A stretch of DNA of 64,000 nt from Serratia symbiotica str. 'Cinara cedri' (GTDB lineage: Bacteria > Pseudomonadota > Gammaproteobacteria > Enterobacterales > Enterobacteriaceae). Numbering within the stretch: the stretch's first letter is position 1; each line of letters begins with the position of its first letter. The notes beneath the pieces are model-generated. The model did no database searches, was not told the DNA's origin, and saw only the letters and a program-made list of their open reading frames with translations. The position numbers and the translations under genes were made by a program. Positions 38,401 through 49,104 of this stretch are shown piece after piece. The stretch is taken from contig CP002295.1 in NCBI GenBank assembly GCA_000238975.1, positions 1,302,001 to 1,366,000 on the forward strand. Reading direction: 5' to 3'.

Positions 38401-39329
38401 AATACTGAAAAGTAATTGATACTGGAATTAGTAACAATACATTAATCAGAGTCATAGTAATATAATATATACGTCATTACAAAGACAAAATAAATATTTT
38501 AGACCATAGACTACTTTTACGCTACTTACAAAATTACGAATAATATTCTAGTAACTAGACGACAGTCATTAGCTTTAATCATAACCCAAAGATCCATTAA
38601 ATAAATAAGTTAGGTAGCTCTAATGTATAAGCATGCTTTAATTTAGATATTTATCTAAAATACCTAAAATAAATATAAATAGTATAATATCAATTAGAGA
38701 AAGTCGTCCAGCAAAAACTGGGGTATATAAATGCACTTTATTTATTAGTTTAATTATTATTAATAAATTAGATTAATAGCAAATATAGTAATAAAACTTC
38801 TACTGCAGCATTAAATAACATTTTTAATAAACAATAAATTTTTATTTTAGATTTAAATTATTATTATATAGTAACATTATCAATCACCATATTTAATAAC
38901 TTTATGCCTAGCAGTTACGATAATAAAATAAATGTAAAAATATATAAAAAATTAAATAAAATAATAAAAACTATAAAAATACGGTTTACTTTTTAGACAT
39001 AAATATACAAAGTTTAGAATATATACTAATAAGCGCAAATTTTACAACTATTCTCAATACATATAGTATACAACAACTATATACATGCTAGTAATATGTA
39101 ATCTTCACCAAATACAACTGCTCAAATAACTTACGCATTAACAGCATAATGCACCTAACATACATCAGATACACCAAAATACATAAAATATACTCTACAC
39201 TAGCATTAGTAGTGCTAGCAATAAATCGGCCTTAGCTTGATACTAATGCTCACTAATATCAATAATAAGATATTATCTATCCTATCAATGTCAGTATGAT
39301 GACATCTAAATATAATACTAAATTAATAA
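35437..39329. other. 3.9-kb gene-free spacer trmB-dolP
   Basis: No readable gene. Holds an 11-unit heptamer array (35679-35755). At 38153-38180 a 7-bp stem CTAACAC/GTGTTAG lies in a less A+T-rich patch, followed by TAAGGGGGATAATAAAATG at 38222-38240, which looks like a translation start but reads only ten codons: probably the dead start of a lost gene. Breakpoint between the 67-minute and 71-minute blocks of E. coli. Confidence 0.5.
35679..35755. repeat. Heptanucleotide array in two homogeneous blocks (AAAATAT x5, GAAATAT x6)
   Basis: Eleven perfect 7-bp units: the first five read AAAATAT, the last six GAAATAT. The single A-to-G variant has spread as a block, which indicates expansion by slippage after the substitution. 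Confidence 0.92.
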
Positions 39330-39905
39330 TTATTTTATATAACTAAAAGCAGTAGTAACACGCTTCACGCCACTAATTTGACTGGCAATTTTTGCTATAA
39401 TATAACCCTCCTGCCGCGTAACCAAACCCAATAAAAATACTTCGCCATTTTCAGTATTAACTTTCACATGGGTTAATTTAACTCCAATACTATTAAGTAA
39501 TTGCGAGTTTACTTTTGTCGTGATCCAAGTGTCAGAGGACACTGCGCTCCAGTTAATTGGATTACCGTAGCGAATCTCATTATATACCTCACTAGCACCT
39601 TTAACTTCCATAGCAATCTCTGTAGCACGACGAGTCATGTATACATTCGGCGATTGCCCTGTCAATAATACTTTACCTTGATACGCAGTAACAACTACCC
39701 GCGTTTCTCTCTTTAACTGTAGATCATTATTTAATGCGTTTTCTACACGAGCTTCTAAGGTAGCATCATCTACTTGGGTACCGATACTGCGAGGGTCAGT
39801 AGCAGTTTTAGTAGCTATAGCAGCGCCGCCTATCATAACACCAGCTATACAGCCTTGTAATAGTAGGGAGCTACATAATACTGTAGATAAGACTTTTAAT
39901 TTCAT
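39330..39905 (-). CDS. dolP: BON-domain outer-membrane lipoprotein DolP (YraP)
   Basis: DolP is an outer-membrane lipoprotein that localises to division sites and anionic phospholipids and supports envelope integrity and BAM function. The 191 residues equal the E. coli length. A lipoprotein signal peptide ends in the lipobox LLLQGC (Cys19). Two BON domains follow: the first (about 46-115) contains VVVTAYQGKVLLTGQSPN and EVYNEIRYGNPI, the second (about 124-191) DTWITTKVNSQLL, VNTENGEVFLLGLV and GVKRVTTAFSYIK. The binding site AAGGAG lies 5 bases before ATG at 39905. It begins 9 bp after the diaA stop, so the two are co-transcribed, as in E. coli. The gene is intact. Confidence 0.96.
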   Translation of the reverse strand: MKLKVLSTVLCSSLLLQGCIAGVMIGGAAIATKTATDPRSIGTQVDDATLEARVENALNNDLQLKRETRVVVTAYQGKVLLTGQSPNVYMTRRATEIAMEVKGASEVYNEIRYGNPINWSAVSSDTWITTKVNSQLLNSIGVKLTHVKVNTENGEVFLLGLVTRQEGYIIAKIASQISGVKRVTTAFSYIK

Positions 39906-39914
39906 CCTTGCTCC

Positions 39915-40505
39915 TTAATATTTCTGGTGAGGAAATAATATACTATCTATTAGATAGCAAAGACAATTTACGGTCAACATATGCATTTCCTGAATACGAG
40001 CACTACGATGCGATGGGATACGAATCTCAATATCCTGCTGACACAGTAAACTAGCCAATTCTCCGCCATCATGACCAGTAAGCGCAACAATCGTCATGTT
40101 ACGCTTGACTGCTGCCTCAACAGCTTTTACAATATCACGACCATTACCACAAGTCGAAATCATTAGCAAAATATCCCCAGTATGCCCAAGTGCTCGCACC
40201 TGTTTAGCATACACTTCATCGTACAGTCTATCATTGCTTATAGCAGTTAGAACAACATTATCAGCATTCAGTGCTATTGCTGGCAAACTAGGGCGCTCAG
40301 TTTCAAACCTATTAATCATACTAGCTGCAAAGTGCTGCCCATTAGCAGCTGAGGCACCATTACCGCAACATAGAATCTTATTACCATTAAGTAAAGATTC
40401 AGCTAGAACCATTGCAGCACGAGATATTACCTCTGGCAAAGACTCCGCTGCTACAATCTGGGTTTGGATACTTTCGGTAAAACAAGCTTTAATTTTGTCC
40501 AGCAC
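39915..40505 (-). CDS. diaA: DnaA initiator-associating protein DiaA
   Basis: DiaA is a SIS-domain protein that forms a homotetramer, binds DnaA and promotes timely initiation at oriC. I place the start at a GTG (40505): the encoded [16 protein letters not shown] then aligns with the E. coli start, which is also GTG, and the length becomes 196 residues, identical to E. coli. The frame itself extends 11 codons further to a TTG at 40538. The SIS-domain core reads [27 protein letters not shown], with [13 protein letters not shown]-like and [21 protein letters not shown] segments conserved. No strong binding site is present; in E. coli it is translationally close-coupled to yraN, whose locus upstream is eroded. 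Retention suggests DnaA/oriC-based initiation is still used. Confidence 0.94.
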   Translation of the reverse strand: MLDKIKACFTESIQTQIVAAESLPEVISRAAMVLAESLLNGNKILCCGNGASAANGQHFAASMINRFETERPSLPAIALNADNVVLTAISNDRLYDEVYAKQVRALGHTGDILLMISTCGNGRDIVKAVEAAVKRNMTIVALTGHDGGELASLLCQQDIEIRIPSHRSARIQEMHMLTVNCLCYLIDSILFPHQKY

Positions 40506-40903
40506 GTTGAATACACTCAGTGAGAAGATAAAGCTCAATTAATTTACATTAAAATATTTAAATATACTGGTTTACTAGCTATTACTGAGAGCCATAATAC
40601 TAAAATAATAAAATCATATGTCACATATTGACTCTATATTACTATGCCCAAAATATGGCATTTTACAACGACTAACGCTATTTACAATCAATAATATTGA
40701 ACAATGCACTGATAAAAATATTTTTCTTACAATAACCTACTATACTAAGCTCAAAGTTTATCCATTATGGATAATAAAGTGAAGCTAAGTGCCAACTATA
40801 TATGGTCAGAAATATAAAAAATAAAAGTAGTATCCCCAAGATAACACTAAGTAAAAAGCTAGACACCTATCACTTAGACACCTATCTGATGTAGTATATT
40901 TAT
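40506..40903 (-). pseudogene. yraN: Eroded yraN locus
   Basis: The interval between lpoA and diaA is 398 bp, just enough for yraN (131 codons in E. coli), which lies here in relatives. No open frame remains. On the minus strand around 40620-40670, a short stretch reading VSRCKMPYFGHSNIES faintly resembles the VRYRR..(L/F)YG..ASV part of YraN, but this is only suggestive. Assignment rests mainly on position. An 11-bp direct repeat TAGACACCTAT occurs at 40860-40885. Confidence 0.35.
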
Positions 40904-42898
40904 TTATGAAATTGGCACTACCATTCCATTATGATACCGTAACCAAGTAAGTTTTCGATTAATTACACAACTAGGTGTGGCGGTCAGGATACCAGTCACT
41001 CCTGATATCTGCAAAAGAGGAGCATAACGTAGTGCATCAAAGTAATTTACTAATATCCAAGCATCAACACCCATAGCATATAAACGTAAGAGTGAATAAT
41101 CATTATGGAAGAACGACATAGCCTCTTGTAATAATGAACTGTTAAAACCAGCCAGTAATGGGATGTCACTAAACTGTAAACCTTCCATTTCTAAACGAAA
41201 GTCAATACCTGATCCGGCCTGATAGCTACGTGAGCTAGCGTATATCGCTTGCTTACTGCGCGAATCTATAACCATATCAATCATAGGTTTAATCAAAGTT
41301 AACTCGGCCTGAGTAGCTATAATATAGATTGCATCAATCATGTAATCAGATTTCTTTATCTCATTACTAAAGGATACAGCAGGAGTATTTTTGGTAGTCA
41401 TACTTGGTAATGTAGAAGCAGATGTAATCGGTGTCCCAGTCAAATGAAGTCCACCACTATTTGCCGCTTGACGCAATTCATCCATAGAACCAATACTTTG
41501 TTGCAGTACTGTCTGACCGCCTAGCTTTTGCCATTCTTGATTAAAGACTGCAGCAATGCGATTACCAAAAGAAGTGCGTGGCACTAATAATAGCGGATAG
41601 CGATGCTGTTGACCCCAGATATGGTTAGCGGCATCACGCGCTTCATCTTCCGGCGATAACGAAAAATAACAGATATTTGGATGATCATTCGTCGTTTTTG
41701 GGTGGTTTAGTGCAAGTATATTCAATGAGGTATTAATATCAGAAAGCTGATCAACCGCTTCTTTTAGCAATGGACCAACTACTAATGTAATACCATCCTG
41801 TTGCACCTTATTTAATACAACTACTAATGACTGGTCGGTAGTATCATACACCTTAACTTGATGATTATTAAATACTTGCCATGGGCTGATTAACACTGAA
41901 GAAGTAACTGGATGATCTAAAGAAGATAACAAATTACTGACTGCTTCACCAGAATTAGGAGCTGCAGGAATAACAAACGGTTGATTAGAGTTAATAGCTG
42001 ATAACGCCTCTAGTGCAATAGGAGGCACGGCAATATTATTCTTTGCGGCTTCAAAACCCTGCAATATGGCCGCAGAAAATACTTTAGCCTGGCCACTAAG
42101 TGGCAATAATAAAGCAATATTTGTAATTGAAGATTGAGCTAAACTAAATACTCGCTTTAATTGCGTCGGCAATGTTTTTGCTGCAGGATGCTCGGGGTAA
42201 CGAGTTTTCCAATCTTTAATAGCTGCCTGTAATGGGTCTAAAGCTAGCCTATTATCCTGATATGACCGCAGCAAATCCATCCAACCCTGCAGAACATTCT
42301 CGTTAGCATTAATAAATGCACTATTTATCTGCTGAGGCGTGCATTTTAGTAATATTTGCCAAGTTTCATCAAGATTATCTTGGTGTACTTGACCATTCAA
42401 CAATCGTTCTTGAGCAATATAAATACGTAGTAATGGCAAAAAATAACAACCTTCATTAACAGTAATTTGTGCATGATAATAGCGTATCTTTTGATCAATG
42501 GATAGTAAACTACTATCTAGCTGATCTAAAACATTGCGAGCACGAATATTTTTCTTATTAAGTATATCTAATTCAGCAATTAGCATTTGTCGTTCTACTA
42601 ATTGTACGCTACTAAGATTTTTAGAAAGCTGCCCTAAATACCCACTAGCCTCGAGCAATCTCCCTTCATGTAACAATGCACGAATCGCAAGTAATTGCCA
42701 GTGAGCCTTGCTGTTATTATCGCATTTTTGCAATTTCAAAAGATAGTCATTTGCGGAGGATAGAACTCTATCTTGTATATTAACAGGCGATGTTTGCAGA
42801 ACCAAACCTGAACAACCTACAAGTACTAAGCATGCTGTAGTAAGTAGCACCAGCTTAGGAGTACCTGCTTTAGTAGCAACAAGTGTTGAGAAAAGCAT
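40904..42898 (-). CDS. lpoA: Penicillin-binding protein activator LpoA
   Basis: LpoA is an outer-membrane lipoprotein that reaches through the periplasm to activate PBP1A (MrcA) for peptidoglycan synthesis. The 664 residues compare with 678 in E. coli. An N-terminal signal ends in the lipobox LVGC (Cys29). The TPR-like domain (about 40-255) contains HWQLLAIRALLHEGRL, LDETWQILLKC and NENVLQGWMDLLRSY. The periplasmic-binding-fold C-terminal domain (about 258-664) contains NIALLLPLSGQAKVFSAAIL, QQDGITLVVGPLLKEAV, LNILALNHPKT, FSLSPEDEARDAANHI and NRKLTWLRYHNG. The long Ala/Gln/Pro-rich insert of E. coli is replaced by a shorter segment around 295-345. Divergent from rsmI with 60 bp between starts, as in E. 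coli. Its retention implies a peptidoglycan wall is still made. Confidence 0.95.
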   Translation of the reverse strand: MLFSTLVATKAGTPKLVLLTTACLVLVGCSGLVLQTSPVNIQDRVLSSANDYLLKLQKCDNNSKAHWQLLAIRALLHEGRLLEASGYLGQLSKNLSSVQLVERQMLIAELDILNKKNIRARNVLDQLDSSLLSIDQKIRYYHAQITVNEGCYFLPLLRIYIAQERLLNGQVHQDNLDETWQILLKCTPQQINSAFINANENVLQGWMDLLRSYQDNRLALDPLQAAIKDWKTRYPEHPAAKTLPTQLKRVFSLAQSSITNIALLLPLSGQAKVFSAAILQGFEAAKNNIAVPPIALEALSAINSNQPFVIPAAPNSGEAVSNLLSSLDHPVTSSVLISPWQVFNNHQVKVYDTTDQSLVVVLNKVQQDGITLVVGPLLKEAVDQLSDINTSLNILALNHPKTTNDHPNICYFSLSPEDEARDAANHIWGQQHRYPLLLVPRTSFGNRIAAVFNQEWQKLGGQTVLQQSIGSMDELRQAANSGGLHLTGTPITSASTLPSMTTKNTPAVSFSNEIKKSDYMIDAIYIIATQAELTLIKPMIDMVIDSRSKQAIYASSRSYQAGSGIDFRLEMEGLQFSDIPLLAGFNSSLLQEAMSFFHNDYSLLRLYAMGVDAWILVNYFDALRYAPLLQISGVTGILTATPSCVINRKLTWLRYHNGMVVPIS

Positions 42899-42958
42899 AC
42901 GATATCCAGTCGTGTTTTTTAAAATAAGTAATATTTAATATATAATCCGGATAAAACA

Positions 42959-43771
42959 ATGAAAAAACAGCAAAAATCTATTGATTATGAATCAGCGCTA
43001 TATGTGATCCCTACGCCAATCGGTAACTTAGGAGATATAACTTACCGCGCAATAGAAGTAATGAAAAAAGTGAACTTAATTGCAGCAGAAGATACACGTC
43101 ACACTAAATGGCTATTACAAAATTTTGCAATTAGCACAAAATTATTTGCACTATATGACCATAATGAGCGACAAGTATCTAAACAACTACTAACAAAGTT
43201 ACAATTAGGCCAAAGTATAGCGCTAGTTTCTAATGCCGGTACACCACTTATTAACGATCCCGGTTATCACTTGGTACGCTGTTGCCACTCAGCTAATATT
43301 CGGGTAATACCATTGCCGGGCGCCTGTGCAGCAACTACTGCTCTTTGCGCAGCTGGTATCGCTACAGAACGTTTTTGTTATGAAGGCTTTCTACCTTCAA
43401 AAAAAAAGGGGCGTAGTGATAAAATAATAGCACTAACAGAAGAATCACGTACACTTATCTTCTATGAATCAACTCATCGCCTAGTAAGCACTTTACAAGA
43501 CATGGTTACTATTTGGGGACCACAACGTTACGTGGTATTAGCTCGTGAACTAACTAAAAGATGGGAATCAATCCATGGCGCACCCGTAGAAACGCTGCTT
43601 AGTTGGGTGAAAGAAGAAAAAATACGCTACCGTGGAGAAATAGTACTTATTGTAGAAGGTTACAAGAAAGAAAAGAATATAATTCCACTTGACTCACTGC
43701 ACACACTAAAATTTTTACAAAAAGAATTATCACTAAAAAAAGACTGTAATGCTGACAGCAAAAATACATAG
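42959..43771 (+). CDS. rsmI: 16S rRNA 2'-O-ribose C1402 methyltransferase RsmI (3' frameshift)
   Basis: RsmI adds the 2'-O-methyl of m4Cm1402 in the 16S rRNA decoding centre. As read, the protein has 270 residues; E. coli RsmI has 286. The tetrapyrrole-methylase-fold domain is intact: [67 protein letters not shown] and [16 protein letters not shown]. The frame departs from homology after LSLKK at a run of seven A (43735-43741) and stops at 43771. Removing one A restores the conserved C-terminal segment to 43829 and a 289-residue protein (see next entry). A run of nine A at 43399-43407 is in frame. The truncated form lacks the small C-terminal helix-turn-helix domain; the methyltransferase domain could still be made. 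Divergent from lpoA; rnpB follows directly. Confidence 0.94.
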   Translation: MKKQQKSIDYESALYVIPTPIGNLGDITYRAIEVMKKVNLIAAEDTRHTKWLLQNFAISTKLFALYDHNERQVSKQLLTKLQLGQSIALVSNAGTPLINDPGYHLVRCCHSANIRVIPLPGACAATTALCAAGIATERFCYEGFLPSKKKGRSDKIIALTEESRTLIFYESTHRLVSTLQDMVTIWGPQRYVVLARELTKRWESIHGAPVETLLSWVKEEKIRYRGEIVLIVEGYKKEKNIIPLDSLHTLKFLQKELSLKKDCNADSKNT

Positions 43772-43829
43772 AGTAAATAAAAATGCGCTGTACAGATATG
43801 CGCTAGGGCAACAAAAAATAATAAAGTAG
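43742..43829 (+). pseudogene. rsmI: Out-of-frame C-terminal segment of rsmI
   Basis: In the frame one base ahead of the rsmI frame, codons after the A-run read [20 protein letters not shown] then YALGQQ and a TAG at 43827-43829. E. coli RsmI ends [20 protein letters not shown] then YALEQQ, so this is clearly the authentic C terminus displaced by a single extra A. The segment has no internal stop, which suggests either a recent mutation, a sequencing error, or rescue by slippage at the A-run. Confidence 0.9.
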
Positions 43830-43843
43830 TTGATCTATTTTAG

Positions 43844-43872
43844 TTGACCTATTACATATAAACAGATACTAT
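43844..43872 (+). promoter_or_regulatory. rnpB promoter (sigma-70 type)
   Basis: TTGACC at 43844-43849, a 17-base spacer and TACTAT at 43867-43872, followed by a 7-base gap to the predicted first base of RNase P RNA at 43880. This is the best-formed promoter in the window. Confidence 0.75.
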
Positions 43873-43879
43873 TTATGCT

Positions 43880-44253
43880 GGAGTTGATTAGACAGTCGCC
43901 GCTTCATTATCTGCTCCTCAGAGAAATGAGTGAAGGGGAGGAAAGTCCGGGCTCCATAGGGCAAGGTGCCAGGTAACGCCTGGGAGGCGCAAGCCTACGA
44001 CTAGTGCAACAGAAAGTAAACCGCCGATGACCCGTATAAACGAGATCAGGTAAGGGTGAAAAGGTGTGGTAAGGGCACACCGCGCGAATGGTAATATTCG
44101 TGGCACGGTAAACTCCACCCGGAGCAAAGCCAAATAGGTATTCAATAGTACGGCCCGTACTGAATTCGGGTAGGCTGCTTGAGCCAGTAAGTGATTACTG
44201 GCCTAGAGGAATGACTGTCCGTGACAGAACCCGGCTTATCGATCAACTCCTCT
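43880..44253 (+). ncRNA. rnpB: RNase P catalytic RNA (M1 RNA), class A
   Basis: The RNA subunit of RNase P, which removes 5' leaders from pre-tRNAs. About 374 nt (E. coli 377). The ends pair as P1 (GGAGTTGAT at 43880-43888 with ATCAACTCC at 44242-44250). Conserved core segments are unmistakable: GAGGAAAGTCCGGGCTCCAT, GGTGCCAGGTAACGCCTGG, AAACCGCCGATG, GATCAGGTAAGGGTGAAA, GGCACGGTAAACTCCACCC, CGGGTAGGCTGCTTGAGCCA and GACAGAACCCGGCTTATCG. The P15 loop, which carries the GGU that pairs with the tRNA 3' CCA in E. coli, reads ATAGTACGG instead of TAAGGTACGG, so the GGU is reduced to AGU at 44147-44149, and P15 itself has become A+T rich. Located downstream of rsmI on the same strand but with its own promoter. 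Highly G+C-rich against its surroundings. Confidence 0.98.
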
Positions 44254-47200
44254 AATAATATACTAATTTAACAAAATACTATTTGGAATGTTTTCTAATG
44301 CGCAAAATATTTAAATAATATAGATAACAATGAGTTATTTATGATTCTTCAAGTAACATTTAAAGTAATACTCAAAATTAATAATATTAATAAAACAACT
44401 TAATTTATCAGAATAAAAGCAGATTTCTAAAAAAGAACAGTTGATATCTCTTACTTGATATATATAAAGGATTATAATAAATAGCTGCAGAAATGATGTT
44501 TTTATTCATTGCTTAATCAGATACTTTTTATGTAAATGTATCAATATAACTACTTACTATATCATTTATATTAAATTACATTATACTAGAGATAACAGAG
44601 ACAACAAAGATAGTAACAGTAACTATACTAGAAATTGTTGCTAGCCAAAAAATCTGATTACAATAAAAATAGTAAATATCATAAATCTTACTCTAATTAA
44701 TAAAATTATTTTGCTTATAACTAAATAAGGGCCACGTTTTTAAAAAATTAGTTTTATTAAAAATTAACATAGTAGTTAATAAAACCAGCAGAAAAAATAA
44801 ATCATGCTCGAATAAAAGTATTTTAAAATAATAAAAGAAAGTTATAAATCAGTATTTTACATAGACATTTGAACTTAATATGTAACTTTATACGCATGAA
44901 TAACAATGAAAATAATTATTAATTAAAATATGTATATTGCATATAATATAACATAGAGCATTTACATTATCTTAGAAAAATAATTATCAATAAATAAAAA
45001 ACAAAAAATTAATTTTTATTTAGTACATACTTATCTACTAAGAATCTACTTAAGAAGTATATTTCTACGTAAAAATTATTATCTTTAAATTTATTTTCGC
45101 TTATCTTTTATTTATTCAATTTTATTGTATTATTTGACAAATTCCTTAAATTATCTATTATAATCATAGATTACATATATCAATTATCTATAACAACCTT
45201 ACTTTATTTCAGTAGATCTTATAGCTATCTATTGACATAACTAGTATGCACCTTGCTTAGCTTATCTCCTCTTCTAATCCAATATAATTGATAAACTTTA
45301 CTATATAAAGAATATAAATAAATTTATTACTGATCATTAGGCGCCTTACAAGCAAAATTATCTAGTATAGGGGATAATAAAATAACTCGTAAGGATACGG
45401 GTAACATAATTTTATATTATTAGTTCATATATAAACATTTTATTTTAAAAGATAAATATAAATTTAATTATATATTGTAATATCTTAATATATATTTTAC
45501 CTCCTTATGATATCACTCATAAGGCCATTAATAATGACCGAGTTATTAGCCAATTTTAGCTAGGTGTATTTTATATATTATTGTGCCAGTTCTAAAATTG
45601 CCCTTATTAAAATTAATCCCTATTAAAACGATATATTATAGTCACTAGGTAAATTTTAATCCTTTGTAGATCTTTAGACTACATAGTATGAATAAGGTAT
45701 CATAAAATATATAGTCTGATAACTGATCACTTTACTCATCTCCCTATTATATTATATAACTCAGCATACCTTTGATTAATCAAATAAGCTTAATCCCAGA
45801 TTATATCAAATATTACATAATATATTCTAAGTAAATTTCTAATAAATATATTAATCAGTATGCTAACTAAATTTAGTTTTTTCTTTTTATGAGTGATATA
45901 TATGATAATAAAATATTTTGTAACATTAATTGTATAAAATACTAAAAATATTGAAAGAATTTTTAAATTAAAACTAAAGTCACTAATGATGTTAAGGGTA
46001 TATTAACTATTAAGGAAATACAAATACTCCATGTATCATGATATAAGTAGTTAAGATCTTAATACTACTTAAAATATAATCTTTTTTCATTCGCCTAATA
46101 AAATTATATGACAAATAGCACATTATTTTGACTTAAAAATTAATTTTTTATAATCTTTTTTCTTCGTAAGAAAAATAAACACGCAAATACTTATTTAAAT
46201 CCATTACCTGTTAAAATATATTTTATTAAGCATCTAAGAAAATGATATAATATACCTATAATCAATATGATATTATTATTAATAAAATACATATTAATAA
46301 AATTAGCAATTTTTAACTACTCATCTTAAGTACTATAATAGGATGATAAATATCATATATTACTATCAATTACTAAAATACTAACAGCTATTAGAATATA
46401 AATTACTCCCTTTATACCCTGCTACACTAACGTGTTACTAGATGGCACTATTACTGTTAAAGTAAATACATTTTCTATCATTGAATTTCTATAGAAACAA
46501 TGTATATAAAAATTAACTGCCTACAAAAAATATATTAAGCAACTAAATTAACTATAATCAAACATAATATTCACGAGAATCTCACATAACTCATATATAT
46601 TACACCTATATCCTTTTACTAATACACATAGCTAAACCATAATAAATAACAAAAACTCTAAAATATTATATATGCAAATTATTACACCCTAAAAAATATA
46701 ATACTTAGTGCCCAATAATATTTACTTGGAGCCCTCAAAAATAAAATATAAATATATTAATTAATACTTCATACAATAGTATTAGTACGGTAATCAATTC
46801 GCATAACATTAGTTATTAATGTAACTAGTCAGTACTTAAGAATATTAAATAAAACCCTCTAAACTGGATATTATTAACTTATAACTAGTATAATAAAATT
46901 ATAAAAAAAGACTCATGGTTATCATTAACTCATAACTATAAGATCTGAAGTTAAATAAAATAAATTATATACACTTAGATTATTAACGAGAACTTAAGAT
47001 TACATAATCTTTACTCTTAACTATATTTAAGCATAGAAAAAACAAGTACTTACTAAAAACAAGGTATTATAAAAAATAATCCATATCTTTATCGTAAAGA
47101 TACAATCTTAGTAACAAGGTATAAAATAGGAAGTATACTATTCTTCTTAGAAACTAAATAAGCATAACAGAAAACTCGTATAGTCTATATACTGCCACTA

Positions 47201-47259
47201 AAATTAATTACAAGACACATTAGTGATCAAAAATTTAATAATTATTTTTCAATCATCAC

Positions 47260-47285
47260 TGCAAATATAAAATCCTCTGCGCTAT
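47260..47285. repeat. Dispersed 26-bp repeat, copy B
   Basis: Matches 2463-2488 exactly over 21 bases, then one mismatch (G for C) and four further matches. Flanks outside this stretch show only a weak further resemblance on the left (ATCATCAC against CATGACTCA). Confidence 0.7.
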
Positions 47286-48188
47286 TTATGTGAAATATAA
47301 TCCTTGATTAAGCATAATACCTATACTTATACACACCTAATCTGATACAAGTGCTTAATGCATTAGATGTGATGTAATCATCCATATTATAATACCAATA
47401 TATTACTCATTTTTTACCAATTCATTATAAATGATATTAATACAAATACTACCATCATATTATTGACTTTCTAATATTTTAATTTTTCTTATAATCATAT
47501 AAACATTATTAGTTAATTAATTAAAAATGAAATTTATTATCAATATAATTGAGAGATAAATATCTTTTTGATAGAAACACATTAATAATAACAGCAACAA
47601 AATAACAAAAAATAACTATCAATAACTTATTTCCACTCACCGGAAAATACTCCTAACTCAACTAGATACACCAAAAACATTATCCACCAGGAATTAAGTA
47701 ATCACCCCTTACTGCAGCTGACTAAGTCAAACGCTATATCATATAACATATTACGAAATAGACTATATTACCGCTAATAAAAATGGCAGGCAGAGGCATT
47801 AAGTACATCCTTGCTAATTATAAAAAACACCAAATGATTTACCTACATTTACAGTATATTGTCAATATCATCAAATAACTATCACTCTTAACTATAGGAG
47901 ATACCTAATTCTTTTATCATTCAAGCAGTCGTGATTACTTTCCTTATAAAGTTAGGAGATACATTAAATATATTGCTAATCTTTAATCTAAAAAATATAA
48001 CCATATAACTAATGCTATTTAGCATTAGCTAATAGCATTACCACAAGATATTCAGCTAAAACAAGAATACTAAAAATCTATATTAGAACAATAGACCCTA
48101 ATAAGCACAAAGCTATAGTTTTTCATTAATATTTACTTATTTGCAATCGATATTTAACTAAGTCAATATCACCTTAATGCCAAAGTAA

Positions 48189-48229
48189 AAATATAAATTA
48201 TATCTCTAGATATATAATTTATATTTTTT
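48189..48229. terminator. Possible bidirectional A+T-rich terminator beyond yqjA
   Basis: AAATATAAATTATAT (48189-48203) pairs perfectly with ATATAATTTATATTT (48212-48226) over an 8-base loop; six T follow on the plus strand (48224-48229) and five T on the minus strand. The pure A/T stem is weak, and such sequences arise by chance in this composition, so confidence is limited. Confidence 0.35.
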
Positions 48230-48423
48230 ATAAATTCTTAAACTATAGTTAACTTATACTACAGTACTGCACTTACTTGATAATTAATTAACTAATGATG
48301 TTTATATAGTTCTCAAAAAAATAAGATACTATAAAAATTAATCAGGTAATAATATTATCTTAATGCATAGAGCTTATAATATGCTTCCAATAAAACATAA
48401 AATAGGATATTGTCATATAAATA

Positions 48424-49104
48424 TTATGCCCCTTTTGCTGAGTTATAACTATCTGCGCGCTTTTTACGCCAGAGTAGTATAAGAGAACCAACTAAACCAG
48501 CCACGAGTAATCCTAATGGCAATAGCATAATACAGAACATTAATTGATCTTGATATTGATTAAATACTGACGTTTTACCCAATAAAAAACCTAATGAAGT
48601 TAGTATAAGTACCCAAAGCAATCCGCTGATCCAATTAAAAAATTGAAAACGTGCATTACTTAAACCAGATAAACCAGCAATAGTTGGCAGCAAGGTACGG
48701 ACAAATGCTAAAAATCGACCGAGCAATAAAGCAGACAAACCGTGGCGACGAAACAATTGATGCGCTCGTTGAGCATAATGTGTCGGTAAGTGCGATAACC
48801 AGCTTTGCACTATTCGAGTATTGCCGAGCCATTTACCCTGTATGTAACTTATCCAACACCCTAGACTTGCAGCAGCAGTCAGAATCAAAATAGTTAATGG
48901 AAAATTCATAGCATCTTTAGCAATTAAAACACCTGCTAAAATTAATACACTATCGCCCGGTAAAAAAGCTGCTGGGAGCAAACCATTTTCTAAAAATAAG
49001 ATTATAAATAATAGAGCATAAAGGCTCCATGCCAGTGGAGAGTTAGCTAGCGCGTCGAAATCTTGTCGCCATAAAGCATGTATCAATTCTTTGATGATAT
49101 TCAT
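48424..49104 (-). CDS. yqjA: DedA-family inner-membrane protein YqjA
   Basis: DedA proteins are integral membrane proteins needed for envelope homeostasis and proton-motive-force maintenance, and some members act as undecaprenyl-phosphate/lipid translocases. The 226 residues closely follow E. coli YqjA (220 aa): [57 protein letters not shown] and [15 protein letters not shown]. Residues reported as essential in YqjA are all present: Glu39, Asp51, Arg130 and Arg136. Several hydrophobic segments (about 27-62, 66-88, 150-175, 188-212) fit the polytopic topology, and the tail is basic. AGGAA lies 8 bases before ATG at 49104. mzrA, its E. coli downstream partner, is absent. Confidence 0.95.
   Translation of the reverse strand: MNIIKELIHALWRQDFDALANSPLAWSLYALLFIILFLENGLLPAAFLPGDSVLILAGVLIAKDAMNFPLTILILTAAASLGCWISYIQGKWLGNTRIVQSWLSHLPTHYAQRAHQLFRRHGLSALLLGRFLAFVRTLLPTIAGLSGLSNARFQFFNWISGLLWVLILTSLGFLLGKTSVFNQYQDQLMFCIMLLPLGLLVAGLVGSLILLWRKKRADSYNSAKGA

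Larger units (their letters stand above)
44254..48423. other. 4.2-kb gene-free spacer rnpB-yqjA
   Basis: No recognisable gene. No clear terminator follows rnpB. Patch 47640-47760 is less A+T rich and may be a relic. Copy B of the dispersed 26-bp repeat lies at 47260-47285. A bidirectional A+T hairpin (48189-48226) lies about 200 bp beyond the yqjA stop. rnpB and yqjA are in the relative order and orientation seen in E. coli, with all genes between them gone. Confidence 0.5.
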
